Shown: positions 18,025 through 28,053, counted from the first letter of the stretch. The stretch: 64,000 nucleotides of DNA from Maricaulis parjimensis (GCF_016817355.1 NZ_JADOTT010000001.1:608072-672071), one strand, 5' to 3'. The notes: generated by a model not told the origin, from the sequence alone. Numbers and translations: made by a program.

Positions 18025-19065
18025 ATGAGTGAAACGCCCACCGACTACAAAGGTCCGCAACGCGTCCTGTCCGGCATGCAGCCGACCGGCCGCCTGCATC
18101 TCGGCAATTATCTCGGGGCGCTGAAGAACTGGGTGTCCTTGCAGGAAGATGGCAGTCAGGACTGCTTCTACTGCGTGGTCGACATGCATGCGATCACCAT
18201 GCCGCACGACCCGGCGACCCTGCCGGACGCCGTCCGTGCTGCCGCTGCGGCCTATATCGCGGCCGGTGTCGATCCGGAAAAGAGCACGATTTTCGCCCAG
18301 TCTGCCGTCCCGGCCCATGCCGAACTGGCCTGGATCTTCAATTGCGTGGCGCGTCTGGGCTGGCTCGAGCGCATGACCCAGTTCAAGGACAAGGCGGGCA
18401 AGGACAAAGAGCGGGCTTCGGTCGGCTTGTTCACCTATCCGGTCCTGCAGGCGGCGGACATCCTGGTCTACAAGGCCACCCATGTGCCGGTCGGTGAAGA
18501 CCAGAAACAGCATCTGGAACTGTGCCGGGACATCGCGGCCCGTTTCAATCGTGACCACGGCAAGGGCGAGGCCATCTTCCCGCTCACCGATCCGGTGATC
18601 CAGGGGCCGGGCGCCCGCATCATGAGCCTGCGCGATGGCACGTCGAAAATGTCCAAATCGGACGTGTCCGACAATTCGCGCATCAATCTGGAAGATGATG
18701 CCGACATGATCGCCCGCAAGATCAAGAAGGCCAAGACCGATCCGGAACCGCTTCCCTCCGAGGAAGCCGGCCTGGCGGACCGGCCGGAAGCCAACAATCT
18801 GGTCGGCATTTATGCCGCCCTGGCCAACAAGACCAAGGCGGACGTCCTGGCTGAATTCGGTGGTCAGGGTTTTGGTGCCTTCAAACCGGCCCTGGCAGAT
18901 GTCGCCGTGGAGTATCTGGCGCCGATTTCCGACGAATTCCGCCGTCTGATCTCTGACAAGGCCGAGATTGACCGCATCCTGGCCAAGGGTGGCGAACAGG
19001 CCCGCGCTGTCGCGGACCCGATTGTCGAGGAAACCAAGAAGATCATCGGTTTCTGGCACGCATGA
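18025..19065 (+). CDS. trpS: Tryptophanyl-tRNA synthetase
   Basis: Class I aminoacyl-tRNA synthetase that charges tRNA-Trp. The HIGH-like motif appears in [18 protein letters not shown] and the KMSKS motif in [10 protein letters not shown] at about residue 208. The 346-residue length is typical (E. coli 334). The C-terminal anticodon-binding helices end in [14 protein letters not shown]. It follows murJ by about 60 bases. A GC-rich inverted repeat at 19080-19100 lies just after the stop but is not followed by a T-run, so it is not called as a terminator. Confidence 0.96.
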   Translation: MSETPTDYKGPQRVLSGMQPTGRLHLGNYLGALKNWVSLQEDGSQDCFYCVVDMHAITMPHDPATLPDAVRAAAAAYIAAGVDPEKSTIFAQSAVPAHAELAWIFNCVARLGWLERMTQFKDKAGKDKERASVGLFTYPVLQAADILVYKATHVPVGEDQKQHLELCRDIAARFNRDHGKGEAIFPLTDPVIQGPGARIMSLRDGTSKMSKSDVSDNSRINLEDDADMIARKIKKAKTDPEPLPSEEAGLADRPEANNLVGIYAALANKTKADVLAEFGGQGFGAFKPALADVAVEYLAPISDEFRRLISDKAEIDRILAKGGEQARAVADPIVEETKKIIGFWHA

Positions 19066-19131
19066 CCCCATGTCGCATGGCCCGGCGCGCGCCGCCGGGC
19101 TATGCCCTTGGGTGCAACCCCGGAGACTGAC

Positions 19132-19686
19132 ATGCGTTTTGCCCTCATCCTGACTTCTGCCCTCATGCTCACCGCCTGCGGTGGCCATGACGATCACGCT
19201 GCGATGGAGGGCGAGCATGCCGCCATGGATCATGGCGCGATGGCGCATGATGCGGGGCATGACGGCGGTGAGGCTGAGCTGGCCCCGCTGCCGGATGATG
19301 GCGTGATGCCGGTCGTTGATGTCACCGCCGCCTGGATGCGTCCGCACCCGCAGGGCCGGGATGTCACGGCCGCCTATTTCACGGCCCGTCTGGCCGGGGG
19401 TTCGGCGGATCGCCTCGTGGCCGCACGGATCGAGGGCGCAGCCTCCGTCGAGCTGCACGGCCATACGATGAATGATCAGGGCATGATGCAGATGCGGGCC
19501 GTCGGTCCGCAAACGCTGGAAGCCGGCGATACGCTGGTCTTCGCGCCGGGTGGTCTGCATCTCATGGTGTTCGGCCTCGCACCCGTGGTGGATGGCGACA
19601 CGGTCGAAGGCGTGCTGGTTTTCGAGCGTTCCGGCGAGATTCCCGTCCGCTTTGCCGTTGGCCTGTCGGGCCCGTCGGCCGACTAG
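19132..19686 (+). CDS. PCu(A)C-family copper chaperone lipoprotein
   Basis: 184-residue predicted lipoprotein with a lipobox at MLTAC (Cys16). Directly after the lipid anchor is a Met/His-rich stretch (HDDHAAMEGEHAAMDHGAMA), followed by a PCu(A)C (DUF461) domain. Its copper-binding ligands are visible as ELHGHTM, QMRAV and GGLHLMVFGL, fitting the H(M)x10Mx21HxM pattern of the family. PCu(A)C proteins deliver Cu(I) to the CuA site of cytochrome oxidase in the periplasm. The ATG at 19132 was preferred over an in-frame ATG at 19102 because it gives a clean signal peptide and has CGGAGA upstream. The stop codon shares CTAG with the stop of the convergent gene. Confidence 0.88.
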   Translation: MRFALILTSALMLTACGGHDDHAAMEGEHAAMDHGAMAHDAGHDGGEAELAPLPDDGVMPVVDVTAAWMRPHPQGRDVTAAYFTARLAGGSADRLVAARIEGAASVELHGHTMNDQGMMQMRAVGPQTLEAGDTLVFAPGGLHLMVFGLAPVVDGDTVEGVLVFERSGEIPVRFAVGLSGPSAD

Positions 19687-20243
19687 CCGGCTTCCGGCTC
19701 GGCCCGGTAGATCCCCGGATTGTACCGGGCGGGCGGTTTGGGCAGGAACACCCACATCAGCCAGGCCCCGGCACCGATCCCCCCGATCAGGGCCAGGCCG
19801 ATCGGGTTTTCCTGGAAACCGGCAATGATGATCAGGCCGGCCACGCTGATCGCGGCCAGGATCAGTCCCAGTGCAAACATGATGATGGTGAAGGTCAGGG
19901 ACGGGCCTTCCAGATAATCGACCTGGTCGTCATGCGGGGCGAGGGCCGTGTGAAGTGCGGTCAGGAAGGGGCGGAATGTGTCGGCCGTTGAGGTCCAGGC
20001 GCCCGGCCCGGTCCACTGCATTGAGCCGAACACAGCTTCCTGGCCCTCGGCATCGGTGACACGGCAGACGACCTGGCTGGACTGGCCCGCCATCTCGACC
20101 GCCAGCCGGACGCGGCGGATCTGGTCCAGCGGCATGTCACCGCCCCATTCGCCAGTCTCGGTCCGCCAGACAAGGGCGGTTTCCGTGATCGAGAACTGCA
20201 ATGTTTGCGACCGGATATTGCGGCGATCGGTATGTGTGGCCAT
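19683..20243 (-). CDS. Hypothetical membrane protein with soluble N-terminal domain and two transmembrane helices
   Basis: 186-residue protein of unknown function. The first 110 residues are soluble and beta-rich (LQFSITETALVWRTETG, then DQIRRVRLAVEMAG), reminiscent of a PH-like or GRAM-like domain. Two adjacent hydrophobic helices follow (FTIIMFALGLILAAISVAGLI and an AWLMWVFL segment), and a short Pro-rich tail ends the protein. The ATG at 20243 is preferred because GGGGGAGG lies 7-8 bases upstream; the frame extends further upstream without support. It is convergent and overlapping by four bases with the copper chaperone gene, and divergent from the Usp gene. I do not recognise a named family. 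Confidence 0.75.
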   Translation of the reverse strand: MATHTDRRNIRSQTLQFSITETALVWRTETGEWGGDMPLDQIRRVRLAVEMAGQSSQVVCRVTDAEGQEAVFGSMQWTGPGAWTSTADTFRPFLTALHTALAPHDDQVDYLEGPSLTFTIIMFALGLILAAISVAGLIIIAGFQENPIGLALIGGIGAGAWLMWVFLPKPPARYNPGIYRAEPEAG

Positions 20244-20320
20244 ATCTGTGCCTCCCCCATGCGGGCGGCTTAACAGCATTTGCTGGACGAGTCGCCAGCA
20301 AGCCGCCAAACTCGGGTCGC

Positions 20321-20797
20321 ATGCCGCAGAGTGATCGCAAATTCCTCGTCATTGCCGACGACAGCTCAGAGTGCCGCACGGCCCTCTATTTCGCTGCGCG
20401 CCGGGCCCAGGCCACGGGGGCGCATGTCTCCATCCTGGCCACGCACCAGCCCTCCGATTTCAATCACTGGATCGGCGTTGCCGAAACCGCCAAGCGCGAA
20501 GCAGAAAGTGCGGCGGAAACCCTGCTGGAATCCATGGCCGAGGATGCCGAGGCGGTGACGGGAGAACGTCCCGAACTCCTGCTGCGTGAGGGCGAGATCC
20601 GCGCCGTGATCAGCCAGATGCTGGAAGATGACCCGCTGATTTCCCTCCTCGTTCTGGCGGCGGCCAGGGCCAGCGAAGGACCGGGCCCGCTTGTCACGGC
20701 CCTGGCCCGGGGCAAGGGATTGTTTTCCAGCCGCGCTGTGCCGGTGACGGTGGTTCCCGGCGACATGACGCCGGAGGAGATCGACGCGCTCGTCTGA
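20321..20797 (+). CDS. Universal stress protein (UspA family)
   Basis: 158-residue single Usp domain. The first strand RKFLVIADDSSECRTAL and the ATGAHVSILATHQP segment match the family's N-terminal beta-alpha-beta unit. The C-terminal part ends with the strand AVPVTVVPGDM, where Usp proteins that bind ATP normally carry G-x2-G-x9-G-[ST]; here RASEGPGP ... FSSRAVPVTVV is only a partial match. Proteins of this group in alphaproteobacteria are of unknown role, often linked to energy limitation. It lies immediately before the NifU-type gene and after a divergent membrane-protein gene. Confidence 0.85.
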   Translation: MPQSDRKFLVIADDSSECRTALYFAARRAQATGAHVSILATHQPSDFNHWIGVAETAKREAESAAETLLESMAEDAEAVTGERPELLLREGEIRAVISQMLEDDPLISLLVLAAARASEGPGPLVTALARGKGLFSSRAVPVTVVPGDMTPEEIDALV

Positions 20798-20866
20798 TAA
20801 CCCCACGCGGGAAATGGTTGATCTGGGCGCCGTCTCGCGCCACATCGCGGGTCAGGAGGCCCTGCC

Positions 20867-21436
20867 ATGTTTATCCAGACCGAAGCGACGCCCAATCCGA
20901 ACACGCTGAAATTCCTGCCCGGGCGGGAGATTTCACCCAATGCGCCGCGCGAGTTCGAGAGCGCCGAGGATGCCGACGCCTCGCCGCTGGCCGCCGACCT
21001 CTTCCTGATCGACGGTGTGAGCGGTGTGTTTTTCGGCGAGGATTTCATCGCCATCACCAAGACGGATGATTTCGACTGGGATCACATCAAACCCTTCCTC
21101 CTGGGTGCGATCATGGACGGGCTCCAGTCCGGCCGGCCGATCGTGGAGGACGGGCCGTCAGAAACCGGTCATGCCGGCTACGAGGATGACGGCGCCAATG
21201 CCGAGGTGATCCGCGAGATCATTGATCTCATCGATACGCGGGTCCGTCCGGCCGTCGCCAATGATGGCGGCGATATCCTCTTCCACTCCTATCTGGCTGA
21301 TAGCGGTGTGGTGCGGCTGAAAATGCGCGGTGCCTGTGCCGGCTGCCCGTCCTCGACGATGACGCTGAAGGCCGGGATCGAGAACCTGCTGAAACACTAC
21401 ATCCCGGAAATCCAGTCGGTGGAAGCGGTCGAATAG
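20867..21436 (+). CDS. NifU-type Fe-S cluster scaffold/carrier (Nfu N-terminal plus NifU C-terminal domain)
   Basis: 189-residue protein with two domains. The N-terminal Nfu_N domain is [19 protein letters not shown], the same opening as mitochondrial NFU1. The C-terminal NifU-like domain contains the cluster-binding CAGCPSS (CxxC) near residue 155. These proteins receive and hand over [4Fe-4S] clusters to target enzymes, working with the Suf/Isc machinery. An AGGAGG ribosome binding site lies nine bases upstream of the ATG. miaB, a [4Fe-4S] radical-SAM enzyme, lies further downstream. Confidence 0.93.
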   Translation: MFIQTEATPNPNTLKFLPGREISPNAPREFESAEDADASPLAADLFLIDGVSGVFFGEDFIAITKTDDFDWDHIKPFLLGAIMDGLQSGRPIVEDGPSETGHAGYEDDGANAEVIREIIDLIDTRVRPAVANDGGDILFHSYLADSGVVRLKMRGACAGCPSSTMTLKAGIENLLKHYIPEIQSVEAVE

Positions 21437-21539
21437 ACGCGGGCTGTCGGCTGAAGTCTTTTTCCAAATCAGAAATTCTAATTCGAATGCCGAGGCATTA
21501 TGTCTTGCTGCAACGAAAATCACACTGACGGAGTCTGTG

Positions 21540-22172
21540 ATGTCCACCGAGCTGACCGAAAAGCCCACCCATAATGATCCGATCCCGGCGGATGCGCTGA
21601 AGCAAATCCTGACCGAGGCGCGGACCTATAATGATTTCTCCGACCGCCCGGTCTCTGAAGAGACGCTGAAAACGCTCTACAATACGCTGCGCATGGGCCC
21701 GACCAGCGCCAATTCCAGTCCGGCCCGCTTCCTCTTCATCAGCTCTGCGGACGCCAAGGCCCGTCTGGAGCCGAGTCTGAGTGAAGGCAATCGCGCCAAG
21801 ACCATGGCCGCCCCGGTAACGGTCGTGCTGGCCTGGGATACCGAGTTCTACGAGAAAGTCCCCCAGCTCATGCCGCACAATCCGGGCGCCCGGGAATGGT
21901 TCACGGCGCCGGAATCCACGCTGGCCAATGGCAAGCGCAATTCCGTGCTGCAGGCCGCCTATCTGATCATCGCGGCTCGCGCCCTGGGCCTGGATACCGG
22001 TGCGATGACCGGCTTCGACCCGGCCAAGCTGGATGCGGAATTCTTCGCCAATGATCAGGACATGAAGACCTGGAAGTCCGACATCCTGATCAATCTGGGT
22101 TATGGCACCACGAAAAACCTCTTCCCGCGCCTGCCGCGTCTGGACTTCGACGAGGCCGCCAAAATCCTCTAA
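21540..22172 (+). CDS. RutE-family nitroreductase / malonic semialdehyde reductase-like
   Basis: 210-residue flavin oxidoreductase of the nitroreductase superfamily. The FMN-binding N-terminus [18 protein letters not shown] and the segment [13 protein letters not shown] match the RutE branch, whose E. coli member reduces malonic semialdehyde in pyrimidine catabolism. No other rut gene is in the window, so the physiological substrate is uncertain. A GTG codon directly precedes the ATG; the ATG at 21540 was chosen, with GGAG about 8 bases upstream. It ends 9 bases before tsaB. Confidence 0.88.
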   Translation: MSTELTEKPTHNDPIPADALKQILTEARTYNDFSDRPVSEETLKTLYNTLRMGPTSANSSPARFLFISSADAKARLEPSLSEGNRAKTMAAPVTVVLAWDTEFYEKVPQLMPHNPGAREWFTAPESTLANGKRNSVLQAAYLIIAARALGLDTGAMTGFDPAKLDAEFFANDQDMKTWKSDILINLGYGTTKNLFPRLPRLDFDEAAKIL

Positions 22173-22181
22173 AGGGCAGAC

Positions 22182-22832
22182 ATGATCCTGCTCGCCATCG
22201 ACACCACCGGTCCGGACTGTTCCGTCGCCCTGCGCCAGCCGGGCCAGGCGGACGTCCTGGTCTGCGAGACGATCGGGCGGGGCCATGCCGAGCGCCTGGC
22301 CCCCATGGTTCAGTCCCTGCTCGCTGAAGCCGGGCTCCAGCCGCAACAGCTCGACCGGATCGCTGTGGCGACCGGCCCGGGGAGTTTTGCCGGCACGCGT
22401 GTGGCGACCGCCTTTGCGCGGGGTCTGGCCCTGGCCTGCGAGGCACAGGCCGTCGGCATCTCCAATCTGGCCGTGATGGCGCACCAGGCGGGCATGGAGA
22501 CACCGCTCGTCGTGGCCCATGACGCCAAGCGCGGTGAAGTCGTGTTCCAGGTCTGGCCGGGCGGCGGCGATGCGCCGTCCGAACCGGTCCGGTTCAGCCT
22601 GCCGGAGGCGCGCGAAACCCTTGCCGATCTCGCGACGGGCGGTGGCCGCTTGGCCGGATCCGCCTCCGGCCTGCTGGCGGAGACGGGCCTGACCGAAACC
22701 GGGATCGAGACGCTCGACCTGGTCGCCCTGCTCGATTGCGGTGCTCTGGCCAGCGCCGACAGGGACAAGCCCTCGCCCTTCTATGCCCGTCCGCCGGATG
22801 CCAAGCTTCCCGGCGGGTTGGAGACGGCATGA
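22182..22832 (+). CDS. tsaB: tRNA threonylcarbamoyladenosine biosynthesis protein TsaB
   Basis: 216-residue partner of TsaD in forming t6A37 on tRNAs that read ANN codons. The ASKHA-type N-terminus ILLAIDTTGPDCSVAL and the ATGPGSFAGTRVATAFARGL segment are diagnostic of TsaB. The 3' end overlaps the rimI start by four bases (ATGA). tsaB-rimI pairs are common; here tsaD is not in the window. Confidence 0.94.
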   Translation: MILLAIDTTGPDCSVALRQPGQADVLVCETIGRGHAERLAPMVQSLLAEAGLQPQQLDRIAVATGPGSFAGTRVATAFARGLALACEAQAVGISNLAVMAHQAGMETPLVVAHDAKRGEVVFQVWPGGGDAPSEPVRFSLPEARETLADLATGGGRLAGSASGLLAETGLTETGIETLDLVALLDCGALASADRDKPSPFYARPPDAKLPGGLETA

Positions 22833-23290
22833 GCTTGCGCATCGAGCAGGTCGGGCCCGCTTCCTCGGCGCGGCTGGCCGCGATCCATGCCACCGGTTTC
22901 GACCGGCCCTGGCCGGCCAACGAGATCGCTTCTCTGCTCCACATGCCGGCCTCGCTGGCGCTGGCGGCCTATGACGGTGATGAGATGGGCGGCTTTGTCC
23001 TCGTGCGCTCGGCGGTCGATGAGGCGGAAATCCTGACCATTGCCGTGCATCCGGACCTGCGCCGTAGCGGGGCCGGGCGGGCCTTGCTGGATGCCATGGC
23101 CGATGTCCTGGTCCGGACCGGTGTCACACGCGTCTTTCTGGAAGTCTCCACAGCCAATACGGCGGCCCGGGCGCTCTATGACCGGGCCGGTTTTCGCCAG
23201 ATCGGACAGCGCCATGGCTATTATGCCGACGGAACCGACGCGCTGGTGCTGGAAAAAACGCTGCAGGGAAGTGGACAGGACGGGGCGTGA
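22829..23290 (+). CDS. rimI: Ribosomal-protein-alanine N-acetyltransferase RimI-like
   Basis: 153-residue GNAT acetyltransferase. The acetyl-CoA-binding motif A is ILTIAVHPDLRRSGAGRALL (R-x2-x-G-x-G/A pattern). The C-terminal ARALYDRAGFRQIGQRHGYY matches the RimI group. RimI acetylates the N-terminus of ribosomal protein S18 in E. coli. Its overlap with tsaB (ATGA) and the order tsaB-rimI-fur support the assignment; the exact substrate cannot be read from sequence. Confidence 0.88.
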   Translation: MSLRIEQVGPASSARLAAIHATGFDRPWPANEIASLLHMPASLALAAYDGDEMGGFVLVRSAVDEAEILTIAVHPDLRRSGAGRALLDAMADVLVRTGVTRVFLEVSTANTAARALYDRAGFRQIGQRHGYYADGTDALVLEKTLQGSGQDGA

Positions 23291-23327
23291 CCGCCTATCT
23301 GTGAACGCAGAGACAAGGAAGACGCCC

Positions 23328-23747
23328 ATGCCGGACCGTATCGAGAAACTCTGCGTTGCCAAAGGCCTTCGGATGACCGACCAGCGTCGCGTCATTGCCC
23401 GGGTCCTGTCTGCGTCGGATGACCATCCCGATGCCGAGGAATTGCACCGCCGTGCGGCCGCTGAGGACTCCCGGATTTCCCTCGCCACGGTCTACCGCAC
23501 TGTCCGCCTGTTCGAGGAAGCCGGCATAATCGAGCGTCACGACTTCCGCGACGGAAGGTCGCGCTATGAGGAAGTGGGCGACGAGCACCACGACCATCTG
23601 ATCGACCTGAAATCAGGCGAAGTCGTCGAATTCGTCAATGAAGAGATCGAAGCGCTCCAGGAAGCGATCGCCCGCAAGCTGGGATACAAGCTTGTCGATC
23701 ACCGCCTCGAGCTTTACGGCGTGCCCCTAAAGAGCGCCGAGGACTAA
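23328..23747 (+). CDS. fur: Fur/Mur-type ferric (or manganese) uptake regulator
   Basis: 139-residue metalloregulator. The winged-helix DNA-binding domain has LRMTDQRRVIARVL and the recognition helix SLATVYRTVRLFEEAG. The dimerisation domain has the metal-binding HHDH at residues 87-90 and a later DHRLELYGV. The cysteines of the CxxC structural zinc site of E. coli Fur are replaced by Asp93 and Ser96. This is the pattern of alphaproteobacterial Fur/Mur proteins, some of which answer to manganese more than to iron. The ATG at 23328 has AAGGAAG upstream and gives the normal N-terminus. It follows rimI closely. Confidence 0.92.
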   Translation: MPDRIEKLCVAKGLRMTDQRRVIARVLSASDDHPDAEELHRRAAAEDSRISLATVYRTVRLFEEAGIIERHDFRDGRSRYEEVGDEHHDHLIDLKSGEVVEFVNEEIEALQEAIARKLGYKLVDHRLELYGVPLKSAED

Positions 23748-23774
23748 GCGTCCCGGCCTCCCCGAGGAGCCGCC

Positions 23775-25067
23775 ATGTCTGCCCGCCAGCCCGGCAAGCA
23801 CGCCTTTATCTTCATTTTTGTCACCGTGTTGATCGACATGATCGGCTTCGGCCTGATCATTCCGGTCATGCCGGACCTGATCGGTGAGCTGACCGGGCTG
23901 GAATCGAACCAGGCCGTGGTTCTGGGCGCCTGGCTGATGTCCAGCTATGCGGCGATGCAATTCTTCTTCGCGCCGATCGTCGGCGGTCTGTCGGACCGGT
24001 TCGGCCGCAAGCGCGTGCTGCTGGCGGCGCTGGCCGGCTTCACGATCGACTACATGATCATGGGCTTTGCGCCGCATTTCTGGCTGCTGCTGGTCGGGCG
24101 CATCCTGGCGGGCATTTTCGGGGCCAGCTATTCCACGGCCAATGCCTATATCGCCGACATCACCCCGCCGGCTGAACGGGCCGGGCGTTTCGGCATGATC
24201 GGGGCCGCCTTCGGGATCGGCTTCATCCTGGGACCGGCGATTGGCGGCTTCCTGGGTGATGCCTTCGGTCCGCGCGCGCCCTTCTTCGCGGCGGCCGCCC
24301 TGGCCGGGGTGAATTTCGTCTATGGCCTCTTCGTCCTGCCGGAATCCCTGAAGCCGGAAAACCGCCGCAAGTTCGATATCCGCCGCGCCAATCCTTTCGG
24401 CTCGCTCTGGCATATGCGCAAGCATCCCGCCGTGCTCATCATGATGGGCTCGGTCTTCCTCATGCTGCTGGGCCACGCCGTCTACCCGGCCATCTGGACC
24501 TATTATTCCGAGTTCAAATTCGGCTGGGATGCGGCAGAGCGCGGCCTCTCCCTGATGGCGGTCGGGATATCCTCCGCCGTGGTCCAGGGCGGGCTGACAC
24601 GCATCCTCGTCCCCAAGCTGGGCGAATGGCGCGCCATCACCCTCTCCCTCATCCTGGGCAGTATCGGCTATCTCGGCTTTGGCTTGGCGACAGAAGGCTG
24701 GATGGTCTACGCGGTCATCGCGTTCGGGGCGCTTGGCGGGATCGGACAGCCGGCCCTGCAGGGCGTGATGTCCCGCATCGTGCCGCCCAATGCCCAGGGC
24801 GAACTCCAGGGCGCAATGACCGCCTTGCAGAGCCTGTCCATGATCATCGGCCCGCTCACCATGTCGCGTGTCTTTGCCCATTTCTCCGAAGAAGGCAGCG
24901 CGGTGACTTTCGCCGGTGCACCTTTCGCCATGGCTTCCATCCTGACGCTGATCGCGCTCGCGATTGCCCTGGGTGCGCGCAAGCATGATCCGGGTCCGGA
25001 AGCCGGCGATGATCCGGACCACGTCATGGACACCGCCACGCCGCCGGGTATCGCCAAGGCTGACTAG
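23775..25067 (+). CDS. MFS transporter, TCR/Tet-like drug:H+ antiporter family
   Basis: 430-residue membrane protein with 12 predicted transmembrane segments. The first helix [19 protein letters not shown] and the loop 2-3 motif [14 protein letters not shown] (motif A: GxLxDrxGrkxxl) are typical of the tetracycline-exporter branch. Motif C is present as [13 protein letters not shown]. Substrate cannot be deduced; many chromosomal members are housekeeping exporters, not resistance determinants. It has a GAGGAG ribosome binding site and lies between fur and miaB, in the same orientation. Confidence 0.9.
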   Translation: MSARQPGKHAFIFIFVTVLIDMIGFGLIIPVMPDLIGELTGLESNQAVVLGAWLMSSYAAMQFFFAPIVGGLSDRFGRKRVLLAALAGFTIDYMIMGFAPHFWLLLVGRILAGIFGASYSTANAYIADITPPAERAGRFGMIGAAFGIGFILGPAIGGFLGDAFGPRAPFFAAAALAGVNFVYGLFVLPESLKPENRRKFDIRRANPFGSLWHMRKHPAVLIMMGSVFLMLLGHAVYPAIWTYYSEFKFGWDAAERGLSLMAVGISSAVVQGGLTRILVPKLGEWRAITLSLILGSIGYLGFGLATEGWMVYAVIAFGALGGIGQPALQGVMSRIVPPNAQGELQGAMTALQSLSMIIGPLTMSRVFAHFSEEGSAVTFAGAPFAMASILTLIALAIALGARKHDPGPEAGDDPDHVMDTATPPGIAKAD

Positions 25068-25176
25068 TCTTGCGGGCCTTGCGCGAAAGCCCCATTTCCA
25101 TCATAACGCCCGGCTTCCCGGGCAATGACCGGAGAAGGCTGCAAGGACATGCCGCGACTGCGGTTTGGAAGGTTTC

Positions 25177-26547
25177 ATGAGTTCGACGCGCAAACGCCTG
25201 TTTATCAAGACCTATGGCTGCCAGATGAATGTCTACGATTCCGAACGGATGCGGGATGTTCTGGCGCCGCTGGGCTATGAGCCGGCGGAAGAGCCGGATG
25301 GCGCGGATCTGGTCATTCTCAATACCTGCCACATCCGCGAGAAAGCGGCCGAGAAAGTCTATTCCGAACTGGGCCGCCTGCGCCCGCTGAAGGAAGAGAA
25401 GGCGGCCTCCGGCGGCATGACGATTGCGGTGGCTGGCTGTGTGGCCCAGGCCGAGGGCGCGGAAATCATGAAGCGCGCCCCGGTCGTCGATCTCGTCGTC
25501 GGTCCGCAGACCTATCACAAGCTCCCCGAACTGATCGCCCAGACCCACCGCGCCCGCGGTGAAGCGCTCGACACGGAATTCGAGGTCGAGGACAAGTTCG
25601 ACAAGCTGGGCAATGACCGCCAGGTAGACGGCTATACGGCCTTCGTCACGGTCCAGGAAGGCTGCGACAAGTTCTGCACCTTCTGTGTCGTGCCCTATAC
25701 GCGGGGTGCCGAATGGTCCCGCCCGGTCGACCAGGTCGTCGCGGAAGTCCGTGCCCTGGCCGCCAAGGGCGTGCGCGAAGTGACCCTGCTGGGTCAGAAC
25801 GTCAACGCCTATCACGGCGAGGCTCCGTCGGGCCGTGAGGCTGACGGTCCCTGGGGGCTGGGCCAGCTGGTCCGTCATCTCGCCCTGATCGGCGGGATCG
25901 AGCGCATCCGCTTCACCACCTCGCATCCGCGCGACATGGAGGAGGACCTGATCCAGGCCTTCGCCGACACGCCCAAACTGATGCCCTATTTCCACCTGCC
26001 GGTTCAGTCGGGCTCGGACAAGATCCTGAAAGCCATGAACCGCCAGCATACGGCCGAGGAATACCTCGCCATCATCGAACGCCTGCGCGCTGCGCGTCCG
26101 GACATCGCCATTTCCGGCGACATGATCGTCGGCTTCCCGGGCGAAACCGACAAGGATTTCGAGGACACGCTGAACCTGGTCCGCCAGGTCAATTACGCCT
26201 CCTGTTTCTCCTTCAAGTATTCGCGCCGTCCGGGCACGCCGGGCGCGGCGATGTTCAACCAGATCGACGAGGCGGTGAAAACCGAACGCCTGGCCGTTCT
26301 GCAGGACCTGCTGAACCAGCAGCAGATCGCCTTCAATGAAAGCCAGATCGGCCGCACCCTGCCCGTCCTGTTTGAAAAGGCCGGCCGCAAGGATGGCCAG
26401 CTGCATGGCCGCTCGCCCTATCTCCAATCCGTCCATGTTGACGGTCCGGCCAGCCTGATCGGCCAGATTGCCGATGTCCGCATCGAGGCGGCTTCGCGCA
26501 ATGCCCTGACCGGCCAGCTTGTGGACGGGGAGAGGAGCGCCGCGTGA
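25177..26547 (+). CDS. miaB: tRNA-2-methylthio-N6-dimethylallyladenosine synthase MiaB
   Basis: Radical-SAM methylthiotransferase that adds the 2-methylthio group to i6A37. Three N-terminal cysteines bind the auxiliary [4Fe-4S] cluster ([24 protein letters not shown]). The radical-SAM CxxxCxxC is [13 protein letters not shown] domain ends the protein ([13 protein letters not shown]). The ATG at 25177 has GGAAGG just upstream; a TTG four codons earlier is the alternative. Length 456 aa is normal. The stop overlaps the GTG start of phoH. The order miaB-ybeZ-ybeY-ybeX-lnt is the same as in E. coli. Confidence 0.96.
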   Translation: MSSTRKRLFIKTYGCQMNVYDSERMRDVLAPLGYEPAEEPDGADLVILNTCHIREKAAEKVYSELGRLRPLKEEKAASGGMTIAVAGCVAQAEGAEIMKRAPVVDLVVGPQTYHKLPELIAQTHRARGEALDTEFEVEDKFDKLGNDRQVDGYTAFVTVQEGCDKFCTFCVVPYTRGAEWSRPVDQVVAEVRALAAKGVREVTLLGQNVNAYHGEAPSGREADGPWGLGQLVRHLALIGGIERIRFTTSHPRDMEEDLIQAFADTPKLMPYFHLPVQSGSDKILKAMNRQHTAEEYLAIIERLRAARPDIAISGDMIVGFPGETDKDFEDTLNLVRQVNYASCFSFKYSRRPGTPGAAMFNQIDEAVKTERLAVLQDLLNQQQIAFNESQIGRTLPVLFEKAGRKDGQLHGRSPYLQSVHVDGPASLIGQIADVRIEAASRNALTGQLVDGERSAA

Positions 26548-27578
26548 CCGCCGCGAAAAACCCGTCCCGCTCCCGCGCGGCCAAGCCGAAACGCCAGGCC
26601 TCCGAAACCGTTTTCTTTGATGATGCCGAACGCTTGCGCGGTCTGGCCGGAGCGGGTGACCGTTTCCTGATCATGATCGAGCAGGAGCTGGATGTGCGCC
26701 TGTCCGCACCCGGCGGCGGCCAGATCGTGATTTCCGGTGAGGATGTGGCGTCCCGCCATGACGCCAAGCGGGTGATCCGCCGTCTCTATGACAGTCTGGA
26801 ACACGGTCTGACCTGTGACGAGGCGGCCGTCCGGGCTGCGCTGCGCATGCTCGACCAGGACGAAACCGAGGCCGGACCGGATGATGGGGTGATCCGCGTG
26901 CCGCGCGGTTCCAGCCTGATTGCCCGCACGGATGGTCAGCGCGAATACGTGCGCAATCTGAAGAATGACAAGGCCTATGACCTGATCTTCGGTGTCGGTC
27001 CGGCCGGGACCGGCAAGACCCTGCTGGCTGTGGCCTATGGCGCCTCGCTTCTGGTCCAGCACAAGGTGGAAAAGCTCATCATCACGCGACCGGCGGTCGA
27101 GGCGGGCGAAAAGCTCGGCTTCCTGCCGGGTGATCTGAACGAGAAGGTCGATCCCTATCTCCTGCCGGTCTGGGACGCGCTGGCCGACACGCTGGGCCGC
27201 CACCAGCTGGAGAAAATGCGTGAGGATGGCCGGATCGAGGTCGCACCGATCGCCTTCATGCGCGGCCGGACCCTCAATCGCGCCTTTGTTGTTGTCGACG
27301 AGGCCCAGAATGCCTCGCGCGCCCAGATGCAGATGGTGCTCACCCGCCTGGGCGAAGGCTCGCGCATGGCCGTGACGGGCGATCCCAGCCAGGTCGATCT
27401 GGGTCCGCGCGATCCGTCCGGCCTGCCGCATGCGCTGGACCTGCTGAAGAACACCAAAGGTGTTGCCATCACACGCTTTTCGCGTGTTGATGTGGTCCGG
27501 CATGATCTGGTCGCCCGGATCGTGGAAGCCTATGAGGAAGATGCCCGCAGAGCTGCGGGCGGCGCTCGGGACCAATGA
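26544..27578 (+). CDS. ybeZ: PhoH-family ATPase (YbeZ)
   Basis: 344-residue P-loop ATPase of the PhoH family, with an N-terminal KH-like/RNA-associated part and a C-terminal ATPase. Walker A is [12 protein letters not shown] and Walker B is [11 protein letters not shown]. YbeZ works with the endoribonuclease YbeY in rRNA processing and quality control. The start is a GTG overlapping the miaB stop, and its own stop overlaps the ybeY ATG, so miaB, ybeZ and ybeY are translationally coupled. Confidence 0.94.
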   Translation: MTAAKNPSRSRAAKPKRQASETVFFDDAERLRGLAGAGDRFLIMIEQELDVRLSAPGGGQIVISGEDVASRHDAKRVIRRLYDSLEHGLTCDEAAVRAALRMLDQDETEAGPDDGVIRVPRGSSLIARTDGQREYVRNLKNDKAYDLIFGVGPAGTGKTLLAVAYGASLLVQHKVEKLIITRPAVEAGEKLGFLPGDLNEKVDPYLLPVWDALADTLGRHQLEKMREDGRIEVAPIAFMRGRTLNRAFVVVDEAQNASRAQMQMVLTRLGEGSRMAVTGDPSQVDLGPRDPSGLPHALDLLKNTKGVAITRFSRVDVVRHDLVARIVEAYEEDARRAAGGARDQ

Positions 27579-28027
27579 ACGCAGTCGATCTGATCGTCGA
27601 GGATGACGCCTGGAACCAGCTGGACGGCAAGACCGTCCTGGCGGAAACCGCCATTGCGGCGGCCCAGTGCGAGATCGAGGACATTCATCCCGGTGTCGTG
27701 GCCGTGCTGCTGACCGGTGATGAGGCTGTCGCCCAGCTCAACAAGAGTTTCCGCAGCAAGGAGGGGCCGACCAATGTCCTCTCCTTTCCGGCCGGTGAGC
27801 ATGCCGACAATCATCTCGGTGACATCGCCCTGGCCTGGGGTGTGGTTGCGCGCGAGGCTGCCGAGAAACAGATTTCCGTAGATGATCACTTGCGGCACCT
27901 GATCGTGCATGGATTCCTGCACCTGCAAGGGTATGATCACCAGGACGATGATGAAGCCGAACAGATGGAAGACCTTGAACGCCGGGCGCTGGCCCGGCTG
28001 GGTATCAGCGATCCCTATGCCGAATGA
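27575..28027 (+). CDS. ybeY: Endoribonuclease YbeY (rRNA maturation factor)
   Basis: 150-residue zinc-dependent single-strand endoribonuclease needed for 16S rRNA 3'-end maturation and 70S quality control. The metal site H-x3-H-x5-H is HGFLHLQGYDH at about residue 110. The segment LNKSFRSKEGPTNVLSFP is the conserved YbeY core. It overlaps ybeZ by four bases and is followed 26 bases later by ybeX. Confidence 0.95.
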   Translation: MNAVDLIVEDDAWNQLDGKTVLAETAIAAAQCEIEDIHPGVVAVLLTGDEAVAQLNKSFRSKEGPTNVLSFPAGEHADNHLGDIALAWGVVAREAAEKQISVDDHLRHLIVHGFLHLQGYDHQDDDEAEQMEDLERRALARLGISDPYAE

Positions 28028-28053
28028 CCGAATATGCCCGCACGGGGTGACCC

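Noticed and set aside
19080-19100. GC-rich hairpin after trpS (GCCCGGC/GCCGGGC)
   Set aside because: The stem is real but no T-run follows, so it does not qualify as an intrinsic terminator; it might only be a stabilising structure.
18004-19755. 583-codon minus-strand frame across trpS and the copper chaperone
   Set aside because: It spans two real plus-strand genes and their gap; no domain and no ribosome binding site.
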